A stretch of 64,000 bases of DNA from RPQJ01 sp963731105. GTDB lineage: Bacteria; Pseudomonadota; Gammaproteobacteria; Steroidobacterales; Steroidobacteraceae. Below, one piece after another: positions 50,419 through 61,382 of this stretch. The position numbers and the translations under genes are program-made. Position 1 is the first letter of the stretch. Each line of letters begins with the position of its first letter. The notes beneath the pieces are model-generated. The model was given only the letters and a program-made list of their open reading frames with translations. It made no database searches and was not told the DNA's origin. The stretch spans positions 1 through 64,000 of the forward strand of contig CAVSUM010000004.1 of assembly GCA_963731105.1 (NCBI GenBank), read 5' to 3'.

Positions 50419-50967
50419 TCAGCGAGCCGCGCGCGGCCGCAGGTCGATTGCGGTGAAATGATGGCGCTCCAGGCCGGCGCGCCGGTCCTCGAAGTAACGA
50501 CGCAGCGCGAAATCCACGCTGCGGAACGCCATGTCGTGCCAGGGGATCCCGGCCTCGTCGCAGAGCATGACCTCGAGGCTCTCCGCGCTCACGCCGAATT
50601 CCGGCCGCGGCAGTCGTGCGCGGAACATCACGTGCACCTGGTCGGCGTGCAGCACGTGGACCACGGCGAGCAGCGAGCCGATCTCGACCTCGGCCTGCGC
50701 CTCCTCCAGCGACTCGCGCCGCGCCGCGTCCTGCGTCGTCTCGCCGTTCTCCATGAACCCCGCCGGGATGGTCCAGTAGCCGAGCCGCGGCTCGATGGCG
50801 CGCCGGCAGAGCAGGATGCGGCCGTCGTGCTCCGGGACGCAGCCCGCCACGATCTTCGGGTTCTGGTAGTGCACGGCGCCACACCCGGTGCACACGTGCC
50901 GCGGGCGATGGTCGCCGTCCGGCACGCGGATCGTCACGGGCTGGCCGCAGTGGGAACAGAAATTCAT
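50419..50967 (-). CDS. NUDIX hydrolase with zinc ribbon, NudC-like
   Basis: 182 residues. The N-terminal zinc ribbon has CSHCGQPV and CTGCGAVHYQNPK; the NUDIX box is GFMENGETTQDAARRESLEE, followed by AQAEV, so the usual final Gly is replaced by Gln. The layout is that of NADH pyrophosphatase (NudC) but without the longer N-terminal domain, so substrate (NADH, ADP-ribose or other) is uncertain. It lies downstream of tRNA-Leu on the same strand, separated by a 7-bp-repeat inverted structure. Confidence 0.88.
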   Translation of the reverse strand: MNFCSHCGQPVTIRVPDGDHRPRHVCTGCGAVHYQNPKIVAGCVPEHDGRILLCRRAIEPRLGYWTIPAGFMENGETTQDAARRESLEEAQAEVEIGSLLAVVHVLHADQVHVMFRARLPRPEFGVSAESLEVMLCDEAGIPWHDMAFRSVDFALRRYFEDRRAGLERHHFTAIDLRPRAAR

Positions 50968-50969
50968 GA

Positions 50970-51080
50970 GCGGATAGCGAATAGCGGGATAGCGGATAGG
51001 GGATAGTGAGCGGAGGTGCGGCGGCTCCTGGCGGCGGCCGCGTCGCTCCCACTATCCGCTATCCGCTATCCGCTATCCGC
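50970..51080. repeat. Inverted structure built from 7-bp GCGGATA repeats
   Basis: Left side (50970-51012) carries degenerate tandem copies of GCGGATA; right side (51044-51080) carries four copies of the complementary CTATCCG unit. The two sides are inverted with respect to each other around a 31-nt GC-rich centre. Lies between tRNA-Leu and the NUDIX gene. Unlike repeats E1-E8 in sequence. Confidence 0.8.
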
Positions 51081-51090
51081 CGTCAGCAGT

Positions 51091-51177
51091 TGGTGCCGGG
51101 AGAGGGAATCGAACCCTCACGATGTCGCCACCGCCGGATTTTGAGTCCGGTGCGTCTACCAGTTCCGCCATCCCGGC
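51091..51177 (-). tRNA. tRNA-Leu (anticodon CAA)
   Basis: Class II tRNA of 87 nt including an encoded CCA. On the minus strand it begins GCCGGGATGGCGGAACTGG and ends CCCGGCACCA. The anticodon stem CCGGA / TCCGG encloses the loop CTCAAAA, giving CAA. The variable arm (CGGTGGCGACATCGTG) and the T-loop GGTTCGATTCC are as expected for leucine tRNAs. Confidence 0.96.
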
Positions 51178-51389
51178 GCGGGGCGGGAAGCTTAACCGAT
51201 GCGGTTACGGCTGGAGAAATGCAAATATAATCAATAGATTACGAGCGCCATTGAAGGTGGGGGCGGTTCGGCCGCACACTAGGCAGACCTTTTTGCTGCG
51301 CCGCAGGGAACTTGCCCGGGCAGCGCACGGTCGGATGGGACTCACGTCGCCTGCGGGCGGCCTGCGTTGATTGCACGGAGAGTGCCCGC

Positions 51390-52101
51390 ATGCGACGACG
51401 GTGGTTGCCCCTTGCCTTGGGCCTGCTCCTGCTCGGCGGAGTCGCCCGGGCCGATGACACGCTGGTGGCGCGCCTGACGGCGGCCGCGCCCGCCGCCAAT
51501 CCCAAGGTCATTTCCCTGGCGACCCGCGCTGCGGAATGCGCCCGCAAGCAGGGTCTGCTCGACGGCTTCCGTCACCTCGCGGTCATCGACTACTCGCTCC
51601 CCTCGACCCAGCCGCGGTTGTGGGTGTTCGACGTGACGCAGGGCCGCCTGCTGTACCAGGAACTGGTCGCCCACGGGCGCAACACCGGCGAGCGCGTGGC
51701 CGAACGCTTTCTCGAACGTCGAAGGCAGCAAGATGTCGAGCCTGGGCCTGTACCAGGCCGCCGAAACCTACTACGGCAGCAACGGTTACTCGCTGCGACT
51801 GCGCGGCCTCGATGCCGGGTTCAACGACAACGCGCTGGCACGCGCGATCGTCATGCACGGCGCGCCGTACGTCAGCCAGGCGATCGCGGAGAGGCTTGGT
51901 CGCCTGGGCCGCAGCTGGGGGTGTCCAGCGGTGCGCCAGGAAGTGGCGCGCGGCGTGATCGACACGCTCAAGGGTGGCGCGCTGCTGTTCGCGTACTACC
52001 CGGACAGCAAGTGGCTCAAGGAATCGCCGCTGTTGAGCTGTGGCGGGCAGCGCCCCGGCCAGGTCATGGCCAGCCTGGCGTCCCCGTCGCCCCGCGGCTG
52101 A
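51390..52101 (+). CDS. Murein L,D-transpeptidase-like protein, YkuD_2 family (frameshifted)
   Basis: Exported protein of about 236 residues. The signal peptide is LPLALGLLLLGGVARA. The first frame reads FRHLAVIDYSLPSTQPRLWV then HGRNTGERVAERF; an extra T in a TTT run near 51712 shifts the frame, after which the catalytic domain continues KMSSLGLYQAAETYYGSNGY, IVMHGAPYVS and GRLGRSWGCPAV with the active Cys. This His...Gly-Cys arrangement marks the YkuD_2 branch, which is expected to cross-link or trim peptidoglycan; activity of this branch is less well proven than classical YkuD. Confidence 0.85.
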
Positions 52102-52114
52102 ACTCCGCCGCCCA

Positions 52115-52135
52115 GCCCGCGGTCATCCGCGGGGC
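52115..52135 (+). terminator. Hairpin after the L,D-transpeptidase gene
   Basis: GCCCGCGG TCAT CCGCGGGGC, an 8-bp GC-only stem with a 4-nt loop, 14 bp after the stop. No T-tract. It separates this gene from the ECF sigma operon. Confidence 0.5.
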
Positions 52136-52174
52136 TTGCGACCTTTTGCGCCGCCCGCGCATCTAATGGCGTGA

Positions 52175-52768
52175 ATGAGCGCCTTTCTCGACAGCGACCT
52201 GCCTCCCGACACGGTGTCCCGCGCCCGCGCAGGCGCGGTTGACGCGCAGGAATCCATTTACCGTGCCTTCCAGCGACCGGTGCGCACCCTCGCGCGCCGG
52301 CTGGTGTCGCGCGCGGCGGTGGCCGAGGAACTCGCGCAGGACGTGTTCATCGAGGTGCTGCAGAGCCTGCGCCAGTTCGACGGCCGCGGCTCGTTCGCCG
52401 GCTGGGTGCGCGCCATCACCGTGCGCAAGTGCCTGATGCACCTGCGCTCGCCGTGGCAGCGCGGCCTGCGCTGGGTGGAGGCCCTGACCGACGACGACCT
52501 GGGCACGGGGTCGGCGGCGGGTGAGCACGAGGGCCCCGCGGCGGCGCTCGACCTCGAGCGCGCCCTGGCGCAGCTCGGTGATACGGCGCGCGTGGTCGTC
52601 TGGCTGCACGACGTCGAGGGATACACGCACGCCGAGATCGGCGCGCTGCTCGGCGGCACCGCCAGCCTGTCGAAGTCGCAGCTCGCCCGCGCCCACGCGC
52701 GGCTGCGGGAGCTGCTCGAACCCGGTGGAGTGACTGCATCATGCATGCCCGCAACGACGAATTCCTGA
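52175..52768 (+). CDS. ECF-type RNA polymerase sigma factor
   Basis: 197 residues. Region 2 reads ESIYRAFQRPVRTLARRLVS, AEELAQDVFIEVLQSLRQFD and FAGWVRAITVRKCLMHLR; region 4 reads DTARVVVWLHDVEGYTHAEI and LLGGTASLSKSQLARAHARL. It overlaps the start of the next gene by 28 bp, which encodes a membrane protein in the position expected for an anti-sigma factor. The signal is unknown; the downstream PDZ protein suggests an envelope-stress theme. Confidence 0.93.
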   Translation: MSAFLDSDLPPDTVSRARAGAVDAQESIYRAFQRPVRTLARRLVSRAAVAEELAQDVFIEVLQSLRQFDGRGSFAGWVRAITVRKCLMHLRSPWQRGLRWVEALTDDDLGTGSAAGEHEGPAAALDLERALAQLGDTARVVVWLHDVEGYTHAEIGALLGGTASLSKSQLARAHARLRELLEPGGVTASCMPATTNS

Positions 52769-53271
52769 GCCTGCGCGAGCGGCTGCAGGCTTTGCCGCCC
52801 GCTCCCGAGAGCGGCGTCGACGCCTGGCCCGCGATCCAGGCCCGCCTGGCGGAGGCGCCGCGGCGCCGCAGCCGATTGAACCGCGCGGCGCCGTTTGCCG
52901 CGGCCGCGTCGGTGGCCGCGCTCGGCCTGTTTGCCACGCTGCGTTGGGTCGACGTTCCGGCGCCCGCGACCGAGTCGTTGCGGCCGCCGGTGGTGCTCGA
53001 GGCGGAGTCGCTGGCCGATCTGCGCGAGCGCTCGCAGGCCCTCGAGGCGCTGCTCGCGGCCATGCCCGAGCGCCCGGCCGTCGAGCGCGCCGGCACGTCG
53101 GTGCCGATCGAGTCGCTGCAGTCGCAAGTGCAGTGGCTCGATCACCAGCTGTCAGTCGCGGGGGCCGACGGACGCTCCACCGAGGCCGAGCAGCTGTGGC
53201 GGGACCGCGTCGAAGTCATGAATTCGCTCGTGCAGCTGCGCTACGTCGAGGCGCAGCTCGTCGCCCTTTAG
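52741..53271 (+). CDS. Putative anti-sigma factor, single-pass membrane protein
   Basis: 176 residues; family not recognised by motif. N-terminal soluble part of about 45 residues (NDEFLSLRERLQALPPAPES), one membrane segment (FAAAASVAALGLFATLRWVD), then a periplasmic helical part (DLRERSQALEALLAAMPERP; ESLQSQVQWLDHQLSVAGAD). The layout and its overlap with the ECF sigma gene suggest an anti-sigma factor, but no zinc-binding His-x3-Cys-x2-Cys motif is visible. 15 bp before the PDZ gene, with GGAGG ahead of that start. Confidence 0.7.
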   Translation: MHARNDEFLSLRERLQALPPAPESGVDAWPAIQARLAEAPRRRSRLNRAAPFAAAASVAALGLFATLRWVDVPAPATESLRPPVVLEAESLADLRERSQALEALLAAMPERPAVERAGTSVPIESLQSQVQWLDHQLSVAGADGRSTEAEQLWRDRVEVMNSLVQLRYVEAQLVAL

Positions 53272-53286
53272 AACCGGAGGTTCAAC

Positions 53287-54288
53287 ATGCAGTTCATTCG
53301 CTACACCCGCGTCCGCAGCCTCGTGGCCGGCGCCTGCTGCGCGGTGCTGTTCGGCGCCATGCCCACCCTGGCCTCGGCCGCCGCCGAGCCCGATCGTGCC
53401 GCGCTCGAGAAGCAGTTACAGGCCGCGCGGCAGCAGCTCGACAAGTCCGCGCGCGAAGTCGCCGACCTCAGCCGCCAGCTGCATGGCGGGCAGGAAGACG
53501 ACGTGATGAGCTTCGTGCACGGCGGGCCGAAAGGGTCGATGCTCGGCATCAACATCAGCGGCGGCGCTGCGCGCGACGAGGGCGTTGACGTGGTCGGCGT
53601 GAGCCCGGGCGGCCCGGCCGAGCAGGCGGGTCTCAAGGCGGGCGACGTGGTGACCGCGGTCGACGGCAAGGCCCTGCGTCGCAGTGGCGAGCGCAGCGCC
53701 AGCGCGCAGCTCGTCGAGTACATGCGCGGCGTGGAGCCGGGCAAGGTCGTGAAAGTCGATTACCTGCGCGACGGCAAGAAGCAGGCTGCGTCGGTGACCA
53801 CCGCGCCGGCCGAGCCGCCGATCGTGCGGGTGATCCGCCGGCAGGTCGGCGGCCCGGACGGCGAGGGGCTGCCGTTCCCGGGGCTCGAGATGCTGCTCGG
53901 CCCCGGGCGCGCATTCGGTTCCCTCGAGCTGGTGCCGGTGACGCCGAAGCTCGGCTCGTACTTCGGCACGGATCGCGGCCTGCTGGTCGTGCGCGCGCCG
54001 GCCGCCAAGGGCCTGCCGCTCGAGGAAGGCGACGTGCTGCAGACCATCGACGGCCGCACCCCGGACAATCCGGGCCACGCGTTCCGCATCCTGCAGTCGT
54101 ACCAGCCCGGCGAGAAGGTGAAGCTGGGCGTGCTGCGGCAGCGCAAGCAGCTGACGCTCGAGGCCACGATGCCGGCACCGGAGGCGGGCGCGATGGGGCC
54201 GCACCAGATGCGCCAGTTCCGCGAGTTGCGCGTTCCCGCGCCGCCCGCACCGCCTGCGCCGCCGTCGCCGGGGGCCGGTCCGGCTTGA
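53287..54288 (+). CDS. Exported protein with two PDZ domains
   Basis: About 333 residues. Signal peptide (SLVAGACCAVLFGAMPTLAS), a coiled-coil-like stretch (LEKQLQAARQQLDKSAREVA), then PDZ 1 (SMLGINISGG, VSPGGPAEQAGLKAGDVVTA) and PDZ 2 (KLGSYFGTDRGLLVVRAPAA, GLPLEEGDVLQTIDGRTPDN). A Pro/Ala-rich tail closes the protein. There is no trypsin-like protease domain, so it is not DegP or DegS itself; it may bind misfolded envelope protein C-termini and relay to the upstream membrane regulator. A strong hairpin follows. Confidence 0.85.
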   Translation: MQFIRYTRVRSLVAGACCAVLFGAMPTLASAAAEPDRAALEKQLQAARQQLDKSAREVADLSRQLHGGQEDDVMSFVHGGPKGSMLGINISGGAARDEGVDVVGVSPGGPAEQAGLKAGDVVTAVDGKALRRSGERSASAQLVEYMRGVEPGKVVKVDYLRDGKKQAASVTTAPAEPPIVRVIRRQVGGPDGEGLPFPGLEMLLGPGRAFGSLELVPVTPKLGSYFGTDRGLLVVRAPAAKGLPLEEGDVLQTIDGRTPDNPGHAFRILQSYQPGEKVKLGVLRQRKQLTLEATMPAPEAGAMGPHQMRQFRELRVPAPPAPPAPPSPGAGPA

Positions 54289-54304
54289 CCCGGTAGCGAT
54301 CCGG

Positions 54305-54334
54305 CAGGGGGCCCGTCCAGCGACGGGCCCTCTG
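54305..54334 (+). terminator. Strong hairpin after the sigma-PDZ operon
   Basis: Stem CAGGGGGCCCGTC / GACGGGCCCTCTG, 13 pairs with one G-T, loop CAGC. It lies 16 bp after the PDZ gene stop and before queA, so it probably ends the stress operon; a TGCTAGCAT promoter-like box follows at 54333-54341. Confidence 0.65.
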
Positions 54335-54350
54335 CTAGCATGCGCGGCCC

Positions 54351-55397
<1,047 letters not shown>

Positions 55398-55401
<4 letters not shown>

Positions 55402-56540
55402 AATTCGACGTGCTCAAGGTCGATGGCCACGCGCGTCGCGGCCGCCTGCAGCTGCGCCGCGGTACGGTCGAGACGCCGGTGTTCATGCCGGTCGGCACCT
55501 ACGGCACGGTGAAGGCGATGACGCCCGAGGAGCTCAGCGGGCTCGGCGCCGAGATCGTGCTCGGCAACACCTTCCACCTGATGCTGCGCCCGGGCACGGA
55601 CGTGATCCGCGCCCACGGCGGACTGCACGGCTTCATGCACTGGCCGGGGCCGATCCTGACCGACTCCGGCGGCTTCCAGGTGTTCAGCCTCGCCGAGTTG
55701 CGCAAGCTGACCGAGGAGGGCGTGCGCTTTCGCTCGCCGGTGAACGGCGACCCGGTGTTCCTGAGCCCCGAGATCTCGATGCGGGTGCAGACCGACCTCG
55801 ATTCGGACGTGGTGATGGCGTTCGACGAATGCCCGCCGTACCCGGCGACCGAGGCGGAGGCGCGCAAGTCCATGGAGCTGTCGATGCGGTGGGCGCGCCG
55901 CAGCCGCGACGCATTCGGCGAGCTGGGCAATCCGAATGCGCTGTTCGGCATCGTGCAGGGTGGTACCCACCTCGGCCTGCGCCTCGAGTCGCTCGCAACG
56001 CTCACGGAAATTGGCTTCGACGGCTATGCGGTGGGCGGCCTCGCCGTCGGCGAGCCCGCGGTGGAGCGCAATGAAGTGCTCGAGGCGCTCGCACCGCACC
56101 TGCCGGCGGACCGGCCCCGTTACCTGATGGGAGTCGGCACCCCGTGGGACATCGTCGAGGCAGTGCTGCGCGGCGTCGACATGTTCGACTGCGTCATGCC
56201 CACCCGCAATGCGCGCAACGGCCACCTGTTCACCCGCCAGGGCGTGGTCAAGATCCGCAACGCCGCCCACCAGGCCGACACCGGCCCGCTCGACCCGGCC
56301 TGCGCCTGCTACACCTGCCGCCACTACTCCCGCGCGTACCTGCGCCACCTGGACCGCTGCAACGAGATCCTCGGCGCGCGGCTCAATTCCATCCACAACC
56401 TGCATTACTACCTCGACCTGATGCGACGCATCCGGGGGGCGATCGAGCAGGGCGACTACCCCCGGTTCGCAGCCGCGTTCCTGGCCGGGCCGGAGGGGCC
56501 GGGCAACGGCTCCGGCAGCGGCGGCGGGGCTCGGGTATAA
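55398..56540 (+). CDS. tgt: Queuine/preQ1 tRNA-guanine transglycosylase
   Basis: Exchanges guanine 34 for preQ1 in GUN-anticodon tRNAs, the step before QueA. 380 residues from a GTG start that overlaps queA. It shows TLMPVGT-type GTYGTVKAMTPEEL, NTFHLMLRPG, LTDSGGFQVFSLAELRK (catalytic Asp region), GVGTPWDIVEAVLRGVDMFD and the zinc site CACYTCRHYSRAYLRHL. Intact frame. The final codons overlap a TATAAT box that may serve yajC. Confidence 0.96.
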
Positions 56541-56541
56541 T
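56536..56541 (+). promoter_or_regulatory. TATAAT -10-like box before yajC
   Basis: Perfect -10 hexamer spanning the tgt stop codon, 55 bp before yajC. No clear -35 at 17 bp, so it may be a weak internal promoter. Confidence 0.35.
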
Positions 56542-56595
56542 CCCCGCCTTTTTGGGGCTCCCACGTTCCCGGGGCCCGTGCAAAGGAGTCCGTCG

Positions 56596-56925
56596 ATGGA
56601 GTGGTTGATCCCGAGCGCCTACGCGCAGGCCGCCGGCGGCGCGCAGCCCAATGCCTTCGTGCAGCTGCTGCCGCTGGTGCTGATTTTCGTGGTGTTCTAC
56701 TTCCTGCTGATCCGTCCGCAGGCCAAGCGCGCCAAGGAGCACAAGGCGATGGTCGCCGCCCTCGCGGTGGGCGACGAGGTGGTCACGAGCGGCGGCATGC
56801 TCGGCAAGATCACCGAGACCGGCGACCAGTTCCTCACCGTCGAGATCGCCGATGGCGTGCGGGTCAAGGTGCAGCGGCACACGGTCGGCACGGTGCTGCC
56901 GAAGGGCACCCTGAAGAACGCCTGA
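56596..56925 (+). CDS. yajC: Sec translocon accessory protein YajC
   Basis: Single-pass inner-membrane protein of 109 residues that associates with SecDF. N-terminal QLLPLVLIFVVFYFLLIRPQ is the membrane helix with the family's RPQAKRAKEHK, followed by GDEVVTSGGMLGKITE and VEIADGVRVKVQRHTVG. AAAGGAG lies 8 nt before the ATG. Start of the classic yajC-secD-secF set. Confidence 0.96.
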   Translation: MEWLIPSAYAQAAGGAQPNAFVQLLPLVLIFVVFYFLLIRPQAKRAKEHKAMVAALAVGDEVVTSGGMLGKITETGDQFLTVEIADGVRVKVQRHTVGTVLPKGTLKNA

Positions 56926-56941
56926 GTTTCGAGGTTCCTGC

Positions 56942-58801
<1,860 letters not shown>

Positions 58802-58813
58802 GGCGGACGCACC

Positions 58814-59750
58814 ATGGAATTTTTCAAGAAGCGAACCAATTTCCGGTTCATGCCACTGCGCCAGCGGTGGTACGCGATCTCCGGCGTGCTGATCCTGGCG
58901 TCGCTGGCGATGCTCGGGATCCGCGGGCTCAACCTCGGCATCGACTTCACCGGCGGCGTGGTGCTCGAGCTGAGCTTCCCGCAGGATGCGGACCTCGACC
59001 AGGTGCGAGGCGCACTGGCTGCGGCTGGCCACGAGGACGCGACGGTGCAGAGCTTCGGCACGCCGCGCGACGTGCTGGTGCGCCTGTTGCCCAGCGAGGG
59101 CGAGGATACCGCGGCCGTCGGGCAGGGCGTGCTCGAGGCGGTGCAGTCCTACGAGCCCGGCGTGCAGCTGCGGCGTACCGAGGTGGTCGGCGCCCAGATC
59201 GGCAAGGAGCTGGCGGAGCAGGGCGCGCTCGCCGCGCTGTTCGCGTTCCTGATGATCCTCGCCTACGTTTCCATGCGCTTCCAGTGGAAGCTCGCCGTGG
59301 GTTCCATCGTCGCTGCGCTGCACGACCCGATCCTGGTGCTCGGGGTATTCGCCGCCCTGCAGATTCCCTTTGATCTCGCGACACTGGCCGCGATCCTGGC
59401 GGTCGTGGGCTACTCGCTGAACGACACGGTCGTGGTCTTCGACCGCATCCGCGAGCGCTTCCTGATGATGCGCAAGGGCACCCCGGTCGAGATCGTCGAC
59501 CTCGCGATCAACGACACGCTGTCGCGCACCTTGATGACCAGCGTGACGACCCTGATCGCGGTGTTCTCGCTGCTGTTCATCGCCGGCGACGTGCTGCGCG
59601 GCTTCTCCGCTGGCGCTGGCGATCGGCGTCTTCGTCGGCACCTACTCGTCCATTTTCGTGGCGAGCTCGATTGCGATCGACCTCAAGCTCACTGCCCGCG
59701 ACCTGATGCCCGTGCAACGGGAGAAGGACGCGGTCGACGACATGCCGTGA
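58814..59750 (+). CDS. secF: Protein translocase subunit SecF (frameshifted near 3' end)
   Basis: Partner of SecD, about 311 residues after repair. It shows GLNLGIDFTGGVVLEL, RRTEVVGAQIGKELAEQGAL and VVGYSLNDTVVVFDRIRERF with NDTLSRTLMTSVTTLIAV. An inserted base near 59612 breaks the last helix; in the restored frame one reads LALAIGVFVGTYSSIFVASS and the end KDAVDDMP at the TGA of 59748-59750. SecF is essential in practice, so a true inactivating mutation is unlikely. Confidence 0.95.
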
Positions 59751-59796
59751 CCCCGTCGCGGGCCACGGTCCTGGGCGGGGCGACGGGAGCCGGCTG

Positions 59797-60777
59797 ATGG
59801 AGCTGGTCTGGGGCGGTTTCCTCGCCTTCTTCCTGTCGCTGCTGATCCTCGACCTCAGCGTCCTGCACCGGGAGTCGGCCGAACTCTCGGTGAAGCAGGC
59901 GCTCTTCTGGACCACGGTCTGGGTGAGCGTCGCGATGTCGTTCAACGCGGTCATCTACGGCCTGTACGAGTACCGCTGGCTCGGTTTCGTGCCGGGACCG
60001 GGCGTGGCCAGCGGCGCCGACGCCGTGGTGCTGTTCGTCACCGGCTACCTGCTCGAGTGGTCGCTGTCGGTCGACAACATCTTCGTCATCGCGCTGATCT
60101 TCGCGTACCTGAAGATCCCGCCGCTGTACCAGTACCGCGTGCTGTTCTGGGGCATCGTCGGCGCGATCGTGCTGCGCGGCATCATGATCGTGACCGGCGC
60201 CGCGCTGCTCAGCCGGTTCGACTGGATGTTCTACGTGTTCGGCGCAATCCTGCTGGTCTCGGCACTGCGCATGCTGCGCGACGACGACGAGGAGCGCGAC
60301 TTCGGCTCGAGCTTCCCGGCGCGACTGGTGCGCCGCTTCATGCCGGTGACGGAGAACCTGGACCGGGCGCGCTTCTTCGTGCGCCGCGAGGGGCGCCTGC
60401 ACGCCACGCCGCTGTTCGTCGCGCTGGTGATGGTCGAGCTGACCGACGTGGTGTTCGCGGTGGACTCGATCCCGGCGATCCTGGCGGTGACGCGCGACCC
60501 GTTCATCGTCTTCACCTCGAACGCGTTCGCCATCCTCGGCCTGCGCTCGCTGTACTTCGCGGTCGCCGGCCTGATGGCCATGTTCCGCTACCTCAAGTAC
60601 AGCCTGGTGCTGATCCTCGCCTTCGTCGGCGTGAAGATGCTGCTGGTGAGCCACTTCCACGTGCCGAACCTGGTGTCGCTCGGCATCATCCTCGGCACGC
60701 TCGCGGGTGGCGTCATCGCGTCGCTGTGGGCCTCGCGGCGCGAGGAGCGGGCGGCGCTGCGCAAGTCGGGCGACTGA
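59797..60777 (+). CDS. TerC-family integral membrane protein (Alx-like)
   Basis: 326 residues, about nine membrane helices. Conserved acidic membrane motifs EWSLSVDNIFVIALIFAYLK and ELTDVVFAVDSIPAILAVTR with TSNAFAILGLRSLYFAVAGL place it with TerC/Alx, proteins linked to manganese or metal-ion export during exoenzyme metalation and pH stress. A charged loop (RDDDEERDFGSSFPARLVRR) separates the two halves. Lies 46 bp after secF. Repeat E6 follows about 28 bp after the stop. Confidence 0.93.
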   Translation: MELVWGGFLAFFLSLLILDLSVLHRESAELSVKQALFWTTVWVSVAMSFNAVIYGLYEYRWLGFVPGPGVASGADAVVLFVTGYLLEWSLSVDNIFVIALIFAYLKIPPLYQYRVLFWGIVGAIVLRGIMIVTGAALLSRFDWMFYVFGAILLVSALRMLRDDDEERDFGSSFPARLVRRFMPVTENLDRARFFVRREGRLHATPLFVALVMVELTDVVFAVDSIPAILAVTRDPFIVFTSNAFAILGLRSLYFAVAGLMAMFRYLKYSLVLILAFVGVKMLLVSHFHVPNLVSLGIILGTLAGGVIASLWASRREERAALRKSGD

Positions 60778-60805
60778 ACTACCTCACGCGTACGTCTCAA
60801 GGCGC

Positions 60806-60921
60806 AGCGGCTCGGGCTGAAGTGCCAGCTGCGCGGGACGCCGTGAACCCATCCGTGGGGGCTCGCACGCGGCGTCCATGCCGCGTGACGCCCGCTCAGC
60901 TGGCCCTTCAGCCCGGCCGCT
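60806..60921 (+). repeat. Private-stem repeat E6 (plus orientation)
   Basis: Left arm 60806-60837 and right arm 60891-60921 pair with one 1-nt gap and two mismatches. Core 60838-60890 (53 nt) begins ACGCCGTGAACCCATCC. It lies downstream of terC in the same orientation. The 605 bp from terC to the permease hold E6, E7, E8 and no gene. Confidence 0.85.
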
Positions 60922-61128
60922 ACGCCTGATCGTGCGGTGGCAGGCCGCCAGCAACCCGAGCCAGCTGACGGTGCGAGTCGTATCCACCAAAACGCTCGCC
61001 TCGAAGTGCCTGATTGCCCTGGCCGCAGCGCTGCGGTCACGCAGGGCACGCACGACCGACCACGACATGGCGTGCGATAGCCTGGCTGCAACGAAGTCTC
61101 AGGCGCGAAGCGGGAATCGCCGGAACGG

Positions 61129-61227
61129 ATCAAGGCAAGGGTGTCTGCCGGGCGGGCGTCACGCGGCATGGACGCCGCGTGCGAGCCCCACGGATGGGTT
61201 CACGGCGTCCCGCGCGGCAGTCTTACC
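61129..61227 (-). repeat. Private-stem repeat E7 (minus orientation), right arm diverged
   Basis: Core 61157-61208 (52 nt, ending GGTTCACGGCGT) is clear. The left flank 61128-61156 resembles the arms of E8, but the right flank pairs with it only over about 12 nt (CTGCCGGGCGGG / CCCGCGCGGCAG). It looks like a copy whose outer right arm has been lost or replaced. Confidence 0.75.
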
Positions 61228-61230
61228 GCA

Positions 61231-61343
61231 GGGTTCAAGGTCAGGGTGTTTGTCGCGCGGGCGTCACGCGACACGGACGTCGCGTGCGAGCCCCATGGAT
61301 GGTTCCCGGCGTCCCGCGCGACAAACACCCTGACCTTGATCCC
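61231..61343 (-). repeat. Private-stem repeat E8 (minus orientation)
   Basis: Arms 61231-61261 and 61313-61343 match at 30 of 31 positions. Core 61262-61312 (51 nt) ends GTTCCCGGCGT. It lies 39 bp past the stop of the minus-strand permease gene, in sense with it. Its arm sequence (AAGGTCAGGGTGTTTGTCGC) is partly shared with the left arm of neighbouring E7. Confidence 0.88.
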
Positions 61344-61382
61344 TTGGGCAAAGTCAGCCGCAAAGCGGCGTGCAGCGCGCGC

